Shown here: positions 28,470 through 37,962 of the stretch, piece after piece
How the letters are laid out: each line of letters starts with the position of its first letter
Numbering within the stretch: position 1 is the stretch's first letter
Source: Streptomyces xanthii
GTDB taxonomy: Bacteria > Actinomycetota > Actinomycetes > Streptomycetales > Streptomycetaceae
Reading direction: 5' to 3'
Assembly (NCBI RefSeq): GCF_014621695.1
Contig: NZ_CP061281.1
Location: 7,192,001-7,256,000 of the forward strand
DNA: 64,000 bases
The notes under the pieces: generated by a model
Database searches by the model: none
Told to the model about the DNA's origin: nothing
What the model saw: the letters and a program-made list of their open reading frames with translations, nothing else
Position numbers and translations under genes: made by a program

Positions 28470-29396
28470 GTGAGCATGAGCCGCCCCCAGGAGTTGCACG
28501 GCAAGGTCTGCCTCGTCGCGGGCGCCACCCGAGGCGCGGGCCGCGGCATCGCCGTGGAGCTGGGCGCGGCGGGCGCCACGGTCTACGTCACGGGCCGCAC
28601 CACCCGCACCCGCCGCTCCGAGTACGACCGCCCGGAGACCATCGAGGACACCGCGGACCTGGTCACCGAGGCGGGCGGCCGGGGCATCGCCGTACCCACC
28701 GACCATCTGGAGCAGGACCAGGTCCGCGCCCTCGTCGACCGGATCGACGGCGAGCAGGGCCGGCTCGACGTCCTCGTCAACGACATCTGGGGCGGCGAAC
28801 ACCTCTTCGGCTGGGAGGTCCCCGTGTGGGAGCACGACCTCGACAAGGGGCTGAGACTGCTCCGCCTCGCCGTGGACACCCACGCGATCACCAGCCACTA
28901 CGCGCTGCCGCTGCTGCTGCGGCACCCGGGCGGCCTCGTCGTGGAGGTCACCGACGGCACGGCCGAGTACAACGGCACCCGCTACCGCAACTCGTTCTTC
29001 TACGACCTCGCCAAGACCTCCGTGCTGCGCATGGCCTTCGCGCTCGGCCACGAACTCGGCCCGCGCGGCGCCACCGCCGTGGCCCTCACCCCCGGCTGGA
29101 TGCGTTCGGAGATCATGCTCGACGCGTTCGGCGTCACCGAGGAGACCTGGCGCGAGGCGCTGACCGCACAGCCGCACTTCGCGATCTCGGAGACCCCGCG
29201 CTACACCGGCCGGGCCGTCGCCGCGCTCGCCGCGGACCCCGACGTCGCCCGGTTCAACGGCACCTCGCAGTCCAGCGGCGGCCTCGCCGCCGTGTACGGC
29301 CACACGGATCTCGACGGCAGCCGGCCGGACGCCTGGCGCTATCTCGTGGAGGTCCAGGACACCGGCAAGCCCGCCGACGTCACCGGTTACCGGTAG
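28470..29396 (+). CDS. Short-chain dehydrogenase/reductase
   Basis: 308 aa classical SDR. Cofactor motif CLVAGATRGAGRGIAVELG and active-site SFFYDLAKTSVLRM with YxxxK. The family's N-N-A-G is altered to LVNDIWGGEHLFG, and the C-terminus has an extra helix-rich part (EISETPRYTGRAVAALAADP region). Such longer SDRs are usually annotated only as oxidoreductases. GTG at 28470 has GGAG 6 nt upstream; ATG at 28476 is an alternative. It is divergent from the rhodanese-cstR operon, but a link to sulfur stress is only positional. Confidence 0.88.
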   Translation: MSMSRPQELHGKVCLVAGATRGAGRGIAVELGAAGATVYVTGRTTRTRRSEYDRPETIEDTADLVTEAGGRGIAVPTDHLEQDQVRALVDRIDGEQGRLDVLVNDIWGGEHLFGWEVPVWEHDLDKGLRLLRLAVDTHAITSHYALPLLLRHPGGLVVEVTDGTAEYNGTRYRNSFFYDLAKTSVLRMAFALGHELGPRGATAVALTPGWMRSEIMLDAFGVTEETWREALTAQPHFAISETPRYTGRAVAALAADPDVARFNGTSQSSGGLAAVYGHTDLDGSRPDAWRYLVEVQDTGKPADVTGYR

Positions 29397-29414
29397 CGGC
29401 CGTGCGGGGGACGG

Positions 29415-29654
29415 TCAGATCCCGCCGTCGGGGTCGTCCAGATGCGCGGGCCAGATCGCCGAACCGCCGCCGCGCCACTCGATGAAGTCCGGGTCGTGCA
29501 GCGGCGCGTCCTCCAGACCGGCACGGCGCAGGAACTCCACCACGTCGGCGAGCGAGTGCGCGAGCCCCGCGTCCTCGCCGCGGATGGTGACCCGCCGCCC
29601 GCCGGGCTGAGCGGCGTGCACGACAACTGAGGGGTATCCGTCGAGTCCGTCCAT
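29415..29654 (-). CDS. Small conserved hypothetical protein
   Basis: 79 aa starting MDGLDGYPSVVVHAAQPGGR, then VTIRGEDAGLAHSLADVVEF and a C-terminal DPDFIEWRGGGSAIWPAHL. It has no signal peptide, membrane segment or catalytic motif. The compact alpha/beta composition and normal codon bias argue that it is translated. I recall similar short proteins in Streptomyces but no function. It is convergent with the SDR gene, with only 18 bp between the stops. Confidence 0.65.
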   Translation of the reverse strand: MDGLDGYPSVVVHAAQPGGRRVTIRGEDAGLAHSLADVVEFLRRAGLEDAPLHDPDFIEWRGGGSAIWPAHLDDPDGGI

Positions 29655-29735
29655 GCCCCCCAGCTTGGTGGTCCGGCGGGCGCCGCGCACCCGGTACGGC
29701 GGGACGCGTGCCCGCCGGTCCCGGTGAGCCCGTGA

Positions 29736-30569
29736 TCAACAGGCGCGGCGGACATACCCCTTCGCCCCGGCCGGCCGTACGTCACGGTCGCGCAGCACGA
29801 CCGAGAGCCGGTCGCCCCAGCGCGCGCAGGCCCGCGCGAAGTCCCGGGCGCGGTACTCGATCACGTAGACGCGGTCGTCGTACGCCTTCGCGTACGCGCC
29901 GCACTCGTCGTAGCGGGCGCACTCCTCGGCCACCGCGAAGTCGAAGCCCGTTCCGGCCCGCTCGGGCAGCAGCTCGGCGGTGTTCTTCTGGCCGACTGCG
30001 AGCCCGGCGGCGTGGGCGCGGGAGGCGAGCAGCCGAGCGAAGGCGAGCGCGTCGGACTTCTTCAGGAGTCCCTTCGAGCGGGTGTAGGAGTCGAGATTGT
30101 CGGGCTCGACGGCCTGAAAGCCGGAGTCGGCGCAGCCGTCGAACCACCGGCCGACGAGCCCGGCGAGGGAGGAGCGCTTGCCGGCCGTCGAGATGTCGAG
30201 CAGCGGCTCGCCCCAGTCCTCGTCGACGACGATCCGTCCGTCCGCGTCCCGCAGCAGCAGCTCGGGACGCTCCCGGCGCCACCAGCGCTTCGCGTCCGGC
30301 TGGGCCTGGAAGGCGTTGACGTAGCAGATGTTGTACAGCCCGCGCACCGGTCGCGCGGTGCGGTCGCGGGCCACGACCCGCACGTCGTCCCCGGGCCGGT
30401 ACGGGCCGCCCAGCTGGTAGTCGAACGCGGCACCGGCCGGGGGTCTGCTCACCCGGGCCGGGGAGGCGCCGGACGTGTCCGGCGTCGCGGAGCACCCGGC
30501 CAGCACGGCGGCGGCCAGGACGGGAGCGAGGGCCCGGCGCAGGCGGGCGGCGCCCGCGTGGAAGATCAC
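29736..30569 (-). CDS. Lipoprotein of the endo-alpha-1,4-polygalactosaminidase (GH114) family
   Basis: 277 aa. A signal peptide ending in lipobox LAGC (about residue 26) is followed by a TIM-barrel domain: PGDDVRVVARDRTARPVRGL, YNICYVNAFQAQPD, WGEPLLDISTAG, GFQAVEPDNLDSYTRSKG, GLAVGQKNTAELLP and FAVAEECARYDECG. The conserved acidic residues in VEPDN and EECARYDEC match the family, which acts on galactosaminogalactan-type polymers or is uncharacterised in bacteria. It would sit on the cell surface. It has no obvious operon partner. Confidence 0.85.
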   Translation of the reverse strand: MIFHAGAARLRRALAPVLAAAVLAGCSATPDTSGASPARVSRPPAGAAFDYQLGGPYRPGDDVRVVARDRTARPVRGLYNICYVNAFQAQPDAKRWWRRERPELLLRDADGRIVVDEDWGEPLLDISTAGKRSSLAGLVGRWFDGCADSGFQAVEPDNLDSYTRSKGLLKKSDALAFARLLASRAHAAGLAVGQKNTAELLPERAGTGFDFAVAEECARYDECGAYAKAYDDRVYVIEYRARDFARACARWGDRLSVVLRDRDVRPAGAKGYVRRAC

Positions 30570-30893
30570 CCGGGAACCCTAAGGTGTCGTGCGTCACCGG
30601 CGGGAACAAGGGTGGGGCTTCGCACGTTGAACCCATCGTGGACGCGGATGGAACTGTGTCCCCGGGCCTCATCTCCTTCGCCCGCAGGGAAGATCGTTCG
30701 GCTGAAGCCCTGCGGAGCCCCCGCCAGGAGGCGACCGCCATCCGCGCCCACCTCAGAGCCGCCCCGGCCGTGGTCCCCCGTCACGGCCGGGGCTCTCCCT
30801 TTCCCGGACAAGCCGGACCACCCGGACCAGCGGGCCGCCCGGACCTGCGGACCCCCCTCCACCGGCGTGACACCCCGCATTAGAGTCGTCGCC
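30570..30893. other. Structured intergenic region, no confident gene
   Basis: 324 bp between the divergent GH114 lipoprotein and the 130-aa protein. CCGCAGGG (30682-30689) pairs with CCCTGCGG (30708-30715) around an 18-nt loop, and GCCCCGGCCGTG (30761-30772) pairs with CACGGCCGGGGC (30782-30793) around a C-rich 9-nt loop, followed by CTCTCCCTTT. The second hairpin looks like a terminator, so a short RNA starting near 30.6 kb is possible. An open frame (30584-30883) crosses both hairpins but matches nothing I know. No riboswitch class is recognised. Confidence 0.4.
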
Positions 30894-31286
30894 ATGGGAC
30901 TGGACCGCGACACCAAGCACCGGATCGTCACGACCTTCCAGCGGCGGGTCGCCAATCCGCTCTCCCTGAAGCTGCCCGGTCAGGTCCTCGTGGAGACCAC
31001 CGGCCGGACCTCGGGACTGCCCCGGCGCACCCCCGTCGGCGGGCGGCGCATCGGGGACAGCTTCTGGTTCGTCTCGGAGTTCGGCCCGAAGTCCCAGTAC
31101 GTGCGCAACATCCAGGCGGACCCGAAGGTCCGCGTCCGGATCCGCGGCCGCTGGTACGAGGGCACGGCCCGTCTGCTCCCCGACGACGACGCCCGCGCCC
31201 GGCTGCGCACCCTGCCCCGGATGAACAGCTCGGCGGTGCGCGCCTTCGGCACCGACCTCCTCACGATCCGCGTCGACCTCGACTGA
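30894..31286 (+). CDS. Deazaflavin (F420)-dependent nitroreductase-family protein
   Basis: 130 aa of the DDN-like split-barrel family: VLVETTGRTSGLPRRTPVGG, FWFVSEFGPKSQYVRNIQAD and VRVRIRGRWYEGTARLLPDD. Mycobacterial relatives use reduced F420 to reduce nitro-compounds or quinones; the natural substrate here is unknown. TAGAGT (30881-30886) ends 7 nt before the ATG and there is no Shine-Dalgarno sequence, suggesting a leaderless transcript. Confidence 0.88.
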   Translation: MGLDRDTKHRIVTTFQRRVANPLSLKLPGQVLVETTGRTSGLPRRTPVGGRRIGDSFWFVSEFGPKSQYVRNIQADPKVRVRIRGRWYEGTARLLPDDDARARLRTLPRMNSSAVRAFGTDLLTIRVDLD

Positions 31287-31369
31287 GGACCGGCTCCGCG
31301 CCCCGTGCCCGGCTCCCCGCCGAGTGATTGGTTCTTCGGCACGGGGTGCGCCCTGGCATGATCGGGGGC

Positions 31370-32089
31370 ATGGCAGAACGTGTGATCGCCGCGTGTGACG
31401 GCGCGTCGAAGGGAAATCCCGGGCCCGCGGGCTGGGCGTGGGTCGTCGCCGACGGGGACGAGAAGCCCGTACGGTGGGAGGCCGGCGCGCTCGGCACGGC
31501 GACGAACAACGTCGCCGAACTGACCGCCCTGGAGCGGCTGTTGACCACGATGGACCCGGCCGTGCCGCTGGAGGTCCGGATGGACTCCCAGTACGCGATG
31601 AAGGCGGTCACCACCTGGCTGCCCGGCTGGAAGCGCAAGGGCTGGAAGACCGCCGCGGGCAAGCCCGTGGCCAACCAGGAGCTGGTCGCGCGCATCGACG
31701 CGCTGCTCGAGGGCCGCAAGGTCGAGTTCAAGTACGTGCCCGCGCACCAGGTCGACGGCGACCCGCTGAACGACTTCGCCGACCGGGCGGCCAGCCAGGC
31801 GGCCGTGGTCCAGGAAGCGGCGGGCAGCGCGCTCGGCTCCCCCGAGCCGCCGCCCTCGCCCACCTCGGCCGCCTCCCCGGCCCGCGCCCGCTCGGGCGCC
31901 ACCCGCAAGCGCCCCGCGTCCGGTGGCACCTCCGCGTCCGGCGGCGCCTCCGCTTCGGGCGGCTCCTCGCGCACCCTCAAGGCGAAGTTCCCCGGCCGCT
32001 GCCGCTGCGGCCGCTCGTACGCGGCGGGCGAGCTGATCGCGAAGAACCCCGACGGCTGGGGCCACCCCGAGTGCCGCGCCTCCGCCTGA
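31370..32089 (+). CDS. Ribonuclease HI-like protein with a Cys/His C-terminal motif
   Basis: 239 aa. The RNase HI core (residues 1-140) shows the catalytic acidic set in AACDGASKGNPG, NNVAELTALERL, VRMDSQYAM and NDFADRAA. It would cleave RNA in RNA-DNA hybrids. A low-complexity Ala/Ser/Pro linker (about 145-205) leads to a C-terminal FPGRCRCGRSYAAGELIAKN and GWGHPEC, a CxC...HxxC arrangement that could bind zinc. Such tails replace the N-terminal hybrid-binding domain seen in other RNases H. ATG 31370 follows a CATGAT -10-like box closely. Confidence 0.9.
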   Translation: MAERVIAACDGASKGNPGPAGWAWVVADGDEKPVRWEAGALGTATNNVAELTALERLLTTMDPAVPLEVRMDSQYAMKAVTTWLPGWKRKGWKTAAGKPVANQELVARIDALLEGRKVEFKYVPAHQVDGDPLNDFADRAASQAAVVQEAAGSALGSPEPPPSPTSAASPARARSGATRKRPASGGTSASGGASASGGSSRTLKAKFPGRCRCGRSYAAGELIAKNPDGWGHPECRASA

Positions 32090-32115
32090 CCGGCGACGCG
32101 CGCCCCTGACCTGCC

Positions 32116-32149
32116 GGAGGCCCGGACGGATCGATCCGTCCGGGCCTCC
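32116..32149. terminator. Perfect 34-bp palindrome, bidirectional terminator
   Basis: Each half is 17 nt, reading GGAGGCCCGGACGGATC from the left. It lies 27 nt after the RNase H stop and 21 nt from the stop of the convergent small gene at 32170. Confidence 0.85.
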
Positions 32150-32169
32150 CGCATGAGTGACCGCCGGGC

Positions 32170-32427
32170 TCAGCGCTTGCGCAGCGCCTTGATCAGCTCG
32201 TCCTTCGACATCTGCGAGCGGCCCTCGATGCCGACCTTCTTGGCCTGCTCGTACAGCTCGTCCTTCGTCCGGTCCTCGTAGGACCCCGCCTTGCCGCCCT
32301 TGCGGCCGGTCGAGGAGCGTGAGGAGCGGGACGCGTCGTTGGCGATGCGCGCCGCCTTCTCCTTGCCCGCGCCCTCGCGGCGCAGCGCCTGGTACGTCTT
32401 CTCGTCCTTGATCTGCGCTCTGGGCAC
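32170..32427 (-). CDS. Small Rho-N/SAP-like protein
   Basis: 85 aa, basic. The N-terminal part, PRAQIKDEKTYQALRREGAG, then KEKAARIANDASR, is of the ChaB/DUF7218 kind. The C-terminus, RTKDELYEQAKKVGIEGRSQ, MSKDELIKAL, is a Rho-terminator-N / SAP-like helical nucleic-acid-binding motif. GTG at 32427 is chosen because GGAGGT lies 7 nt upstream. Small proteins of this kind are common in Streptomyces, but their role is not known to me. Confidence 0.8.
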   Translation of the reverse strand: MPRAQIKDEKTYQALRREGAGKEKAARIANDASRSSRSSTGRKGGKAGSYEDRTKDELYEQAKKVGIEGRSQMSKDELIKALRKR

Positions 32428-32548
32428 AGCAACCACCTCCAGGGTGGGTCGATGACGGGTGTGCCCCCTTCCCTGCTTAACCCGGGTACGCCGGAGGTGC
32501 CAGGTGAAACAGGCCGTAGGGTGCGGACAGCCGAACGAACCGGGAGCC

Positions 32549-33514
32549 ATGGTGACCACGCTGAGCTGTGCCGTACTCGACGACTACCAGGGCGTCGCCC
32601 ACGAGCTGGGGGACTGGAAGCGGCTGGACGGCCGGGTCGATGTGCGCTTCGTGGACCGCCACATCCCCGGGCACGACGAGCTCGTCGCCGAGATCGCCGA
32701 CTGCGAGATCGTCGTCGTGATGCGTGAACGCACCCCGTTCCCGGCCGAGTTGTTCGCCCGGCTGCCGAAGCTGCGCCTGCTGATCACCTCCGGCATGCGC
32801 AACGCCTCCGTCGACCTCGGTGCCGCCGCCGCGCACGGCGTGACCGTCTGCGGCACGGCCAGTAACTCGGAACCGCCCGCCGAGCTGACCTGGGCCCTCA
32901 TCCTGGGACTCGCGCGCGGCGTCGTCACCGAGGGCGCGCACTTCCGCGACGGCGGCCCCTGGCAGTCCACGCTCGGCGCCGACCTGCACGGGCGGCGCCT
33001 CGGCCTGCTCGGCCTCGGCAAGATCGGCACGCGCGTCGCCCGCGTCGGCGCGGCGTTCGGCATGGACGTCGCCGCGTGGAGCCGGAACCTCACGCCGGAG
33101 CGCGCCGCCGAGGCCGGCGTCACGTACACCGCCTCCAAGGAGGAACTCCTGGAGACCAGCGACTTCGTCTCCGTGCACCTCGTCCTCGGCGAGAGCACCC
33201 GCGGCCTGATCGGAGCCGAGGAGCTGCGCCGGATGCGGCCCGGAGCCTTCCTGGTCAACACCTCGCGCGCCGCGATCGTCGACCAGGAGGCGCTGCTTCG
33301 GGCCCTGCGCGAGGGCTGGATCGCCGGGGCCGGCGCCGACGTCTTCACCACCGAGCCGGTGCCCGCCGACGATCCGCTGCGCACGGCGCCGAACTTCCTC
33401 GGCCTGCCCCACCTCGGCTACGTCACCCGGCGCAACTACGAGGGCTACTTCCAGGGTGCGGTCGAGGACATCGAGGCGTACCTGGCGGGGAGCCCCGTGC
33501 GCACCCTGGGCTGA
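32549..33514 (+). CDS. D-isomer-specific 2-hydroxyacid dehydrogenase
   Basis: 321 aa. The substrate domain (LRLLITSGMRNASVDLGAAA) flanks an NAD domain with GRRLGLLGLGKIGTRVARVG. Catalytic Arg lies in LVNTSRAAIVDQ, Glu in DVFTTEPVPADDPL and His in GLPHLGYVTR. It would reduce a 2-keto acid or oxidise its D-hydroxy form with NAD(H); the substrate is not evident. ATG at 32549 follows GGAGCC closely; GTG at 32552 is also possible. Confidence 0.9.
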   Translation: MVTTLSCAVLDDYQGVAHELGDWKRLDGRVDVRFVDRHIPGHDELVAEIADCEIVVVMRERTPFPAELFARLPKLRLLITSGMRNASVDLGAAAAHGVTVCGTASNSEPPAELTWALILGLARGVVTEGAHFRDGGPWQSTLGADLHGRRLGLLGLGKIGTRVARVGAAFGMDVAAWSRNLTPERAAEAGVTYTASKEELLETSDFVSVHLVLGESTRGLIGAEELRRMRPGAFLVNTSRAAIVDQEALLRALREGWIAGAGADVFTTEPVPADDPLRTAPNFLGLPHLGYVTRRNYEGYFQGAVEDIEAYLAGSPVRTLG

Positions 33515-33664
33515 GCGCCGTCGCCATGGAACAAGATCGGCACATCCGAAAAGAAGTACAGGAACTTCGAAAACCTCATGATCCGTACGTAGGTTACCGA
33601 ACGGTTTCCATTCACCTTGTTGCCGATCAACAGTAGAACTCGTTCCGATTCCGTCGAGAGATAG

Positions 33665-35317
<1,653 letters not shown>

Positions 35318-35340
35318 GCGGCGTCCGCCGGCGGTGAGTG

Positions 35341-35387
35341 CCTGCCCAAGTCCTGAGGGCGTGAGGGGTGTTCAGGACTTGGGCAGG
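35341..35387. terminator. Bidirectional hairpin between cholesterol oxidase and convergent gene
   Basis: CCTGCCCAAGTCCTGA (35341-35356) pairs perfectly with 35372-35387 (16 bp, 15-nt loop). The right arm contains the stop codon and last codons of the minus-strand gene. Confidence 0.85.
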
Positions 35388-35851
35388 ACGCACACCGCGT
35401 CGAGGCCGAGCACGTGGTTGAGCCGGCCGAACGCCAGCCAGGAGCCGATCGCCATGCTCAGCTCCACGATCTCCGCCTGGCTGTAGTGCGCGGTCATCCG
35501 CGCCCAGAACGCGTCGTCGAGCCCGTGATGGTCCAGCGCGTACCGCTCCGCGTACTCGGCGGCCAGCCGCGTCCGCTCGTCGAACGCGTCGGTGGTCCGC
35601 CACTGGTCCACCGCGTCCGCGAACGACTCCTCGACCTTCACGCCGTCCCGCTCGGTGCGCCAGTCCAGGCAGAACAGGCATCCGTTGATCTGCGCGATCC
35701 GCAGCCGCGCCGCCTCGAACTCGCGCAGCCCGAGCTTCGAGTGGTCGTAGACGGCCATCGAGAACTGGGCGGCCACCGGCCCGATGCCGGGCACCATCTC
35801 GCCCCACACGTACGGGATCGGTTCCTCGCCCTCGGGGATGTCGATCATCAT
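35372..35851 (-). CDS. Carboxymuconolactone decarboxylase-family protein
   Basis: 159 aa. Helical AhpD/CMD fold with LREFEAARLRIAQINGCLFC, i.e. the CxxC motif CLFC followed by LDWR, and the second half AHYSQAEIVELSMAIGSWLA. The CxxC suggests a peroxidase- or thiol-disulfide-type activity rather than true decarboxylation. The ATG overlaps the stop of the upstream dehydrogenase (ATGA), so the two are co-translated. Confidence 0.87.
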   Translation of the reverse strand: MMIDIPEGEEPIPYVWGEMVPGIGPVAAQFSMAVYDHSKLGLREFEAARLRIAQINGCLFCLDWRTERDGVKVEESFADAVDQWRTTDAFDERTRLAAEYAERYALDHHGLDDAFWARMTAHYSQAEIVELSMAIGSWLAFGRLNHVLGLDAVCVLPKS

Positions 35852-36930
35852 GGCTGCTTCCTTCCGATCCGGCCGGCCGCGGGGAGCAGGGGCACGTCGA
35901 GTGCGTCGTACAGTCCGGGCGGCGCGGTGGTGAGCCAGTCGATCGCGCTCACCAGGCGCCCCACGGCGGTCGCGTTGCCGCCCGCCGAGTGGTTGCCGTC
36001 CTCGTCGGTCGCCTGCACCGTCACCTCGATGTGCGGGCGGCCCTCGACGATCACCCGGTGCGCCCCGGCACCGCCGCCCGGTGGCAGCGGCCAGTCCGGG
36101 GCGCAGGACGGATGGATCCGCGTGATGTGCTCGACCACCAGCCGGACCTCACCGCCGACGACACCCTGCACCTCGAAGCGGACCGCGCCCTGGGTGCCCC
36201 GCGCGAAGTCGCCCATCGTCGCCGTCGTCACGTCCGACTCCAGCGGGCGGCGCTCCAACGTCTCGCGGATCTCGTCCAGTTCGAGCCCGAGCGCCCGCGC
36301 GAGCAGCCGGATCTGACCGCCCCACACCATCGTCGGGACCGACTCGGCGAGCATCAGCGGCGCGTAGTCCATGGGATGCCCCATGCCGACCAGATCGCGG
36401 ACCGAGTCCTCCTGGTCGTACGTGGAGTAGTCGAAGATCTCCTGGCAGCGCACGACGTCGATGCGGGAGCCGAGGCCGCTGACCAGGAGCGGCAGGATGT
36501 CGTTCGCCCAGCCGGGGTCCACACCGGAGACGAACAGCGAGCCGCCGCCCTCCGCGATCGCCGCGCGCACCGGGTCCGTGAACTCGGGGGGCGCGCTGCG
36601 TGGATCGTAGAGCGGGTAGAGCGCCGGGGTGACGACGACCGCGCCCGTGCGCAGCGCGCGGCAGATGTCGTCCAGGGCCTCGTCGGGGCGCAGTTCGCCC
36701 GACGCGGCGTACACGACGGCGCCGGGCCGTGTGCCGAGCAGCGCGTCGATGTCGGTCGTCGCCGTGACGCCGAGCGTGTGGGCGAGCCCCGCGAGTTCGC
36801 CCGCGTCGCGGCCGTCCTTCGCGGGATCGTGCACGAGCACGCCCGACAGTTCGAGCCCGGGATGGGCGTCGACGGCCCGGATGGCCGCCCGCCCCACGTT
36901 CCCGGTGCCCCACACCACCGTGGAAGTCAT
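35848..36930 (-). CDS. NAD(P)-binding amine dehydrogenase / dihydrodipicolinate-reductase-like protein
   Basis: 360 aa. N-terminal Rossmann VVWGTGNVGRAAIRAVDAHP; then LSGVLVHDPAKDGRDAGELA, VVYAASGELRPDEALDDICR, VSGVDPGWANDILPLLVSGL and a C-terminal domain typical of the 2,4-diaminopentanoate dehydrogenase-like family. Many actinobacterial homologues sit near steroid or fatty-acid catabolism and have no proven substrate. A 15-bp palindrome lies 16 nt upstream of the ATG. It forms a two-gene operon with the CMD-like gene, close to the cholesterol oxidase gene on the opposite strand. Confidence 0.8.
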   Translation of the reverse strand: MTSTVVWGTGNVGRAAIRAVDAHPGLELSGVLVHDPAKDGRDAGELAGLAHTLGVTATTDIDALLGTRPGAVVYAASGELRPDEALDDICRALRTGAVVVTPALYPLYDPRSAPPEFTDPVRAAIAEGGGSLFVSGVDPGWANDILPLLVSGLGSRIDVVRCQEIFDYSTYDQEDSVRDLVGMGHPMDYAPLMLAESVPTMVWGGQIRLLARALGLELDEIRETLERRPLESDVTTATMGDFARGTQGAVRFEVQGVVGGEVRLVVEHITRIHPSCAPDWPLPPGGGAGAHRVIVEGRPHIEVTVQATDEDGNHSAGGNATAVGRLVSAIDWLTTAPPGLYDALDVPLLPAAGRIGRKQP

Positions 36931-36945
36931 GCGCCGGAGCGTAAC

Positions 36946-36960
36946 CTGATGGACCGTCAG
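36946..36960. promoter_or_regulatory. Palindrome upstream of the amine dehydrogenase-like operon
   Basis: CTGATGGACCGTCAG is a 15-bp dyad (6 of 7 pairs match around a central A), 16-30 nt before the ATG at 36930. The TGACGGTCCATCA core on the minus strand is the sort of site TetR-family proteins bind. No regulator gene is adjacent. Confidence 0.45.
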
Positions 36961-36989
36961 TTCATAGGGGTGCGGCGGCCGTAGAAGGT

Positions 36990-37862
36990 CTACGCGGGAT
37001 GACGGCCGTCCAGGGCGCGGGCGGCCGCGAGGGTCTCTTCGGCGTAACCGCGGCCGAACAGCACGGTGTGCACCAGGAGCGGGAAGAGCTGGTGCAGGGG
37101 AACGCGCTCGCGCCGACCCGCGGCGAGCGGCGTCACCTCTTCGTACGCGCCGAGGATCCGGTCGAGGTGCGGGGCGCCGAACAGCGCCAGCATGGCGAGG
37201 TCCGTCTCGCGGTGCCCGCCGTGCGCGGCAGGATCGATCAGCCAGGCGGAGCCCTCCGCGTCCCACAGGACGTTGCCGCTCCACAGGTCCCCGTGCAACC
37301 GCGCGGGCGGCTCGGCGGGTCCGGCCAGCTCCGGCATCCGCGCGCAGACCCGTTCGACGACGGCCGCCTCGGCGGTGCTCAGGGTCCGCGCGTCCACGGC
37401 CCGCCGCAGATACGGCAGCACGCGCTGCTCGGCGTACCAGCGCGGCCACGCGTCACCCGGCACGTTGCGCATCGGCGCGCGCCCGATGAACGCCTCGACG
37501 GGGCCGCCCGGCGGTGGCGCGCCGAACGCCGGAGCCCCCTCACGGTGCAGCGCCGCGAGCGCCCGGCCGAACCGCTCGGCGCCGTCCGCGCTCGCCCTGC
37601 CCGGTCCCACCCGGTCGAGCACCAGCCACCCGTGCTCGCCCCCGTGCACCGCCGGCACCGGCACCGCGCCCGCCTCCGCGAGCCAGCGCAGACCGGCCAC
37701 CTCGGCGCGCAGGGCGACAGGATCCGCGACCCGCTTCACGACCACCGCGCGGCCGCCGTCGAGCGTGGCCCCGTACATCTCGCCGGACATCCGCCGCACC
37801 TGGGACACGGCGCGCCCGGTGGCCCGTGCGGCACCCTGCGCGGCGTCGGACTCGCTCGACAT
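36990..37862 (-). CDS. Fructosamine kinase / ketosamine-3-kinase family protein
   Basis: 290 aa with a protein-kinase-like fold. VVKRVADPVALRAEVAGLRW (ATP-binding Lys), PPARLHGDLWSGNVLW (catalytic HGDxxxxN) and AWLIDPAAHGGHRETDLAML (metal-binding Asp). Family members phosphorylate sugars of glycated amines so that they decompose, repairing protein glycation. It is divergent from the GATase gene by 100 bp. Confidence 0.87.
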   Translation of the reverse strand: MSSESDAAQGAARATGRAVSQVRRMSGEMYGATLDGGRAVVVKRVADPVALRAEVAGLRWLAEAGAVPVPAVHGGEHGWLVLDRVGPGRASADGAERFGRALAALHREGAPAFGAPPPGGPVEAFIGRAPMRNVPGDAWPRWYAEQRVLPYLRRAVDARTLSTAEAAVVERVCARMPELAGPAEPPARLHGDLWSGNVLWDAEGSAWLIDPAAHGGHRETDLAMLALFGAPHLDRILGAYEEVTPLAAGRRERVPLHQLFPLLVHTVLFGRGYAEETLAAARALDGRHPA

Positions 37863-37962
37863 GCGGACCAGCGTACGAGCGCCGAGGCCCTGTTGACGGA
37901 GCCACGCCCGCTTGGTCTGCTGCTGCCCGGGACCGGTGACGGGTGAGGCGAGGGGGCGGACT

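Noticed and set aside
30584..30883. Small protein gene of 99 codons
   Set aside because: It crosses two strong hairpins, lacks a convincing ribosome site and resembles no family I know; described instead as a structured gap.
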